6,568 bases of DNA from Rubrobacter sp. Lineage in GTDB: Bacteria; Actinomycetota; Rubrobacteria; Rubrobacterales; Rubrobacteraceae. Under the pieces are notes generated by a model that saw only the letters and a list, made by a program, of their open reading frames with translations, was not told the DNA's origin and made no database searches. The position numbers and the translations under genes are program-made. Below, piece by piece: positions 5,451-6,568 of the stretch (positions within the stretch are counted from its first letter, which is position 1; the number at the start of each line of letters is the position of its first letter). Location of the stretch: positions 1 to 6,568 of the forward strand of contig JACDFX010000102.1 of assembly GCA_013815575.1 (NCBI GenBank). The letters run 5' to 3'.

Positions 5451-5470
5451 GCCCCGCCCGGGGTCGGGGC
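5451..5470 (-). promoter_or_regulatory. GC hairpin covering the pyrF ribosome-binding region
   Basis: On the minus strand GCCCCG (5465-5470) and CGGGGC (5451-5456) pair perfectly around an 8-nt loop, ending 3 nt before the pyrF GTG. The only Shine-Dalgarno-like run, GGGCGGGG, is inside this stem and loop, so translation may be reduced when it folds. The structure is seen; its effect is inferred. Confidence 0.4.
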
Positions 5471-5507
5471 AAGCAAAAGGGCCGCCGGGCAGGTTGCCCG
5501 GTGGCCC
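5471..5507 (-). terminator. Intrinsic terminator of the HU gene, directly upstream of pyrF
   Basis: Read on the minus strand, GGGCCACCGGGCA pairs with TGCCCGGCGGCCC (13 bp with one G-U) around a 3-nt loop, followed at once by TTTTGCTT. It begins 19 nt after the HU stop. This is the clearest factor-independent terminator in the window. Because it ends about 23 nt before pyrF, it could also limit read-through from pyrE/HU into pyrF. Confidence 0.85.
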
Positions 5508-5526
5508 TTCGTCGGCTCGGTTTCGG

Positions 5527-5799
5527 TTACTTTATGTGGTCTTTGAGGGCGTTGCCGGCGGTGAACTTCGGCACCTTCGAGGCGGGGATGTTTATCCGCT
5601 GCTTCGTCTGGGGGTTGATGCCCTGGCGGGCGTCGCGCTCCTGGACGTAGAACTTGCCGAAGCCGGTGATCTGGATCTGGTTGCCCGACTTGAGCTCGGA
5701 CTGGACCACGTCCTGGAAGGCCTCGAAAAACTTCTGGGCGTCGCTCTTCGAAGCGTTTGCCTCCTCGGCGATCTTCTCGATCAGCTGCGTCTTGTTCAT
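5527..5799 (-). CDS. hup: HU-family nucleoid DNA-binding protein
   Basis: A 90-residue HU/IHF-fold protein of standard bacterial HU length. It has the N-terminal helical dimerisation part (MNKTQLIEKIAEEANASKSD), the turn GFGKFYVQERDARQG (47-61), and the DNA-binding arm with NPQTKQRINIPASKVPKF, where the Pro intercalates into the minor groove in this family. The C-terminus is AGNALKDHIK. HU bends and compacts DNA non-specifically. Many actinobacterial HU proteins carry a long Lys/Ala/Pro-rich tail; this one has none. The ATG at 5797-5799 has GGAGG (5811-5815) 11 nt upstream. It lies between pyrE (81 bp upstream) and pyrF but has its own promoter and terminator, so it is probably an independent, highly expressed unit. 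Confidence 0.96.
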   Translation of the reverse strand: MNKTQLIEKIAEEANASKSDAQKFFEAFQDVVQSELKSGNQIQITGFGKFYVQERDARQGINPQTKQRINIPASKVPKFTAGNALKDHIK

Positions 5800-5855
5800 T
5801 TTTCGGTCTGCCTCCGTTTTCTGCTTGCACTGCCTTCCCCAAAACTATCCAGGGG

Positions 5856-5884
5856 ACTATACCAGAGGCGTTTTGTCGCCTCAA
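5856..5884 (-). promoter_or_regulatory. Predicted sigma-A promoter of the HU gene with a palindromic spacer
   Basis: On the minus strand TTGAGG (5879-5884, 4 of 6), a 17-nt spacer and TATAGT (5856-5861, 5 of 6). The start near 5849 gives a leader of about 50 nt. The -35 overlaps the pyrE stop (5881-5883). The stretch 5865-5882 is a perfect inverted repeat, GAGGCG and CGCCTC around 6 nt, filling the spacer. It could be an operator, or a weak pyrE terminator. Confidence 0.6.
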
Positions 5885-6414
5885 TCCCCTTTTCCTACCC
5901 GCAATTCTTCCATCCTAAGCAGGCTCTGGAAGGGAAACTCACCCAACTCCGTGCCCGGCTCCTCCCGGCGGTCGAGCACCGCCACCACCTTGACCACCTC
6001 CACGCCGAGGGCGTCGAGCTCCCTGGCCGCCTTGACGGCCTGCGTCCCGGTGGAGACTACGTCTTCTAGCAAGACCACCCGCTCGCCCCGCCCGACGACA
6101 CCCTCGACGGCCCGGCCAGCCGAGCCGCCGTACTCCTTGGCGGCCTTGCGAACGATCACGTACGGCAGCCCCGTCTGGAGCGCCGTCGCCACCACGAGCG
6201 GCACCGCCCCGAGCTCGACCCCGGCGAGCCGGTCCAGGCCCGGTGGCAACGTCTCGGCGAGAGCCGAGGCAATATCGCGTAGCAGGGTTGGATCGGTCGA
6301 GAAGAGGTACTTGTCCACGTAGAAAGAGCTGCGTTTCCCGCTGGAGAGCACGAAGTCGCCCTCCAGGAGGGCCGCGTCGCGCACCCTGGCCGCAAGGTCA
6401 GGTGCCTGGCTCAC
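5881..6414 (-). CDS. pyrE: Orotate phosphoribosyltransferase
   Basis: A 177-residue type I phosphoribosyltransferase, close to the short actinobacterial/archaeal form. It joins orotate and PRPP to give OMP, the substrate of PyrF encoded nearby. Visible motifs are FVLSSGKRSSFYVDKYLF (21-38, orotate side), GVELGAVPL (65-73), RKAAKEYG (89-96) with the mobile-loop basic residues, and the PRPP-binding signature VVLLEDVVSTGTQA (113-126) with the two acidic residues Glu117-Asp118. The GTG start at 6412-6414 has a strong ribosome binding site (AGAGGAG, 5 nt spacing). It lies within the 3' end of the upstream reading frame, overlapping it by 17 nt, so the two are probably translationally coupled. No promoter is visible inside the window; transcription likely comes from the right. 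The TGA at 5881-5883 overlaps the HU -35 box. Confidence 0.95.
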   Translation of the reverse strand: MSQAPDLAARVRDAALLEGDFVLSSGKRSSFYVDKYLFSTDPTLLRDIASALAETLPPGLDRLAGVELGAVPLVVATALQTGLPYVIVRKAAKEYGGSAGRAVEGVVGRGERVVLLEDVVSTGTQAVKAARELDALGVEVVKVVAVLDRREEPGTELGEFPFQSLLRMEELRVGKGD

Positions 6415-6568
6415 CCGGGCTCCTCTCCCGACGCTCCAGTTCTTCGAGCGCCTCGTCGAAGGGGCCGAAGTCCACGCCGGAGAGCAGCGAGTCAGCCTCG
6501 CGTGATTCCTCGCCCGCTGCCTCGACCCGGGCCTCTATGCCGGCGTTGATCTCACCCAGAAGTTTCAC
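6398..6568 (-). CDS. C-terminal part of an unidentified protein upstream of pyrE (partial)
   Basis: This is the only minus-strand frame open from the right edge to a TGA at 6398-6400, giving 56 residues. About a quarter are Asp or Glu, with two helix-like acidic stretches (EARVEAAGEESREADSLL and FDEALEELERRERSP). A GTG occupies the last three bases of the window (6566-6568), so it may continue upstream or could just begin there. I do not recognise the family from this tail. Its 17-nt overlap with pyrE suggests they belong to one operon. Confidence 0.5.
   Translation of the reverse strand: MKLLGEINAGIEARVEAAGEESREADSLLSGVDFGPFDEALEELERRERSPGEPGT

Noticed and set aside
4698..5546. A 282-codon plus-strand open frame antisense to pyrF
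   Set aside because: pyrF is unmistakable on the other strand; the antisense frame is Gly/Glu/Asp-rich and low in information.
1..6568. CRISPR array, mobile element, toxin-antitoxin pair, tRNA/rRNA or a novel defence cluster
   Set aside because: No regularly spaced repeats, transposase-like ORF, clover-leaf or defence domain is recognisable; the genes are ordinary housekeeping families apart from the oddities listed.

Overview
The window is GC-rich, densely packed chromosomal DNA with housekeeping genes. It looks like a Gram-positive actinobacterium, possibly a deep branch such as Rubrobacter. That placement is inferred from three things: base composition, frequent GTG starts, and the thioredoxin / CwlM-type amidase neighbourhood known from Actinobacteria. 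I see no rRNA, tRNA, CRISPR array, insertion sequence or phage gene, and no clearly new multi-gene system.

Layout from left to right. On the minus strand, reading right to left within the block, a thioredoxin (trxA, 1138-1449) is followed by a stand-alone groES (711-1001). Next comes the N-terminal part of a CwlM-like peptidoglycan-binding/amidase protein that runs off the left edge (1-554). trxA and groES each have a recognisable sigma-A-type promoter. A second minus-strand pair is a secreted D-alanyl-D-alanine carboxypeptidase (2653-3816) followed 28 bp later by a PfkB-family sugar-phosphate kinase (1665-2624). Divergent from the carboxypeptidase are the only plus-strand genes: a membrane-anchored thioredoxin-fold protein with no cysteine at all (3919-4464), and a probable 30-residue single-span membrane peptide (4494-4586).

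The right third is a minus-strand pyrimidine cluster: a fragment of an unidentified gene (6398-6568), pyrE (5881-6414), an HU-type nucleoid protein (5527-5799) and pyrF (4608-5447). PyrE and PyrF catalyse the last two steps of UMP synthesis. HU sits between them with its own promoter, whose -35 overlaps the pyrE stop, and its own intrinsic terminator. That terminator lies directly upstream of pyrF. pyrF and the small membrane ORF converge on a 33-nt perfect palindrome that contains both stop codons.

The points most worth a second look are: the cysteine-free thioredoxin-like protein and its companion micro-ORF; the stop-codon palindrome; the terminator and RBS-sequestering hairpin before pyrF; the missing substrate-contact aspartate in the PfkB kinase; the CwlM homologue that keeps zinc-ligand residues but lacks a well-placed start codon; and the SGD motif in the carboxypeptidase.
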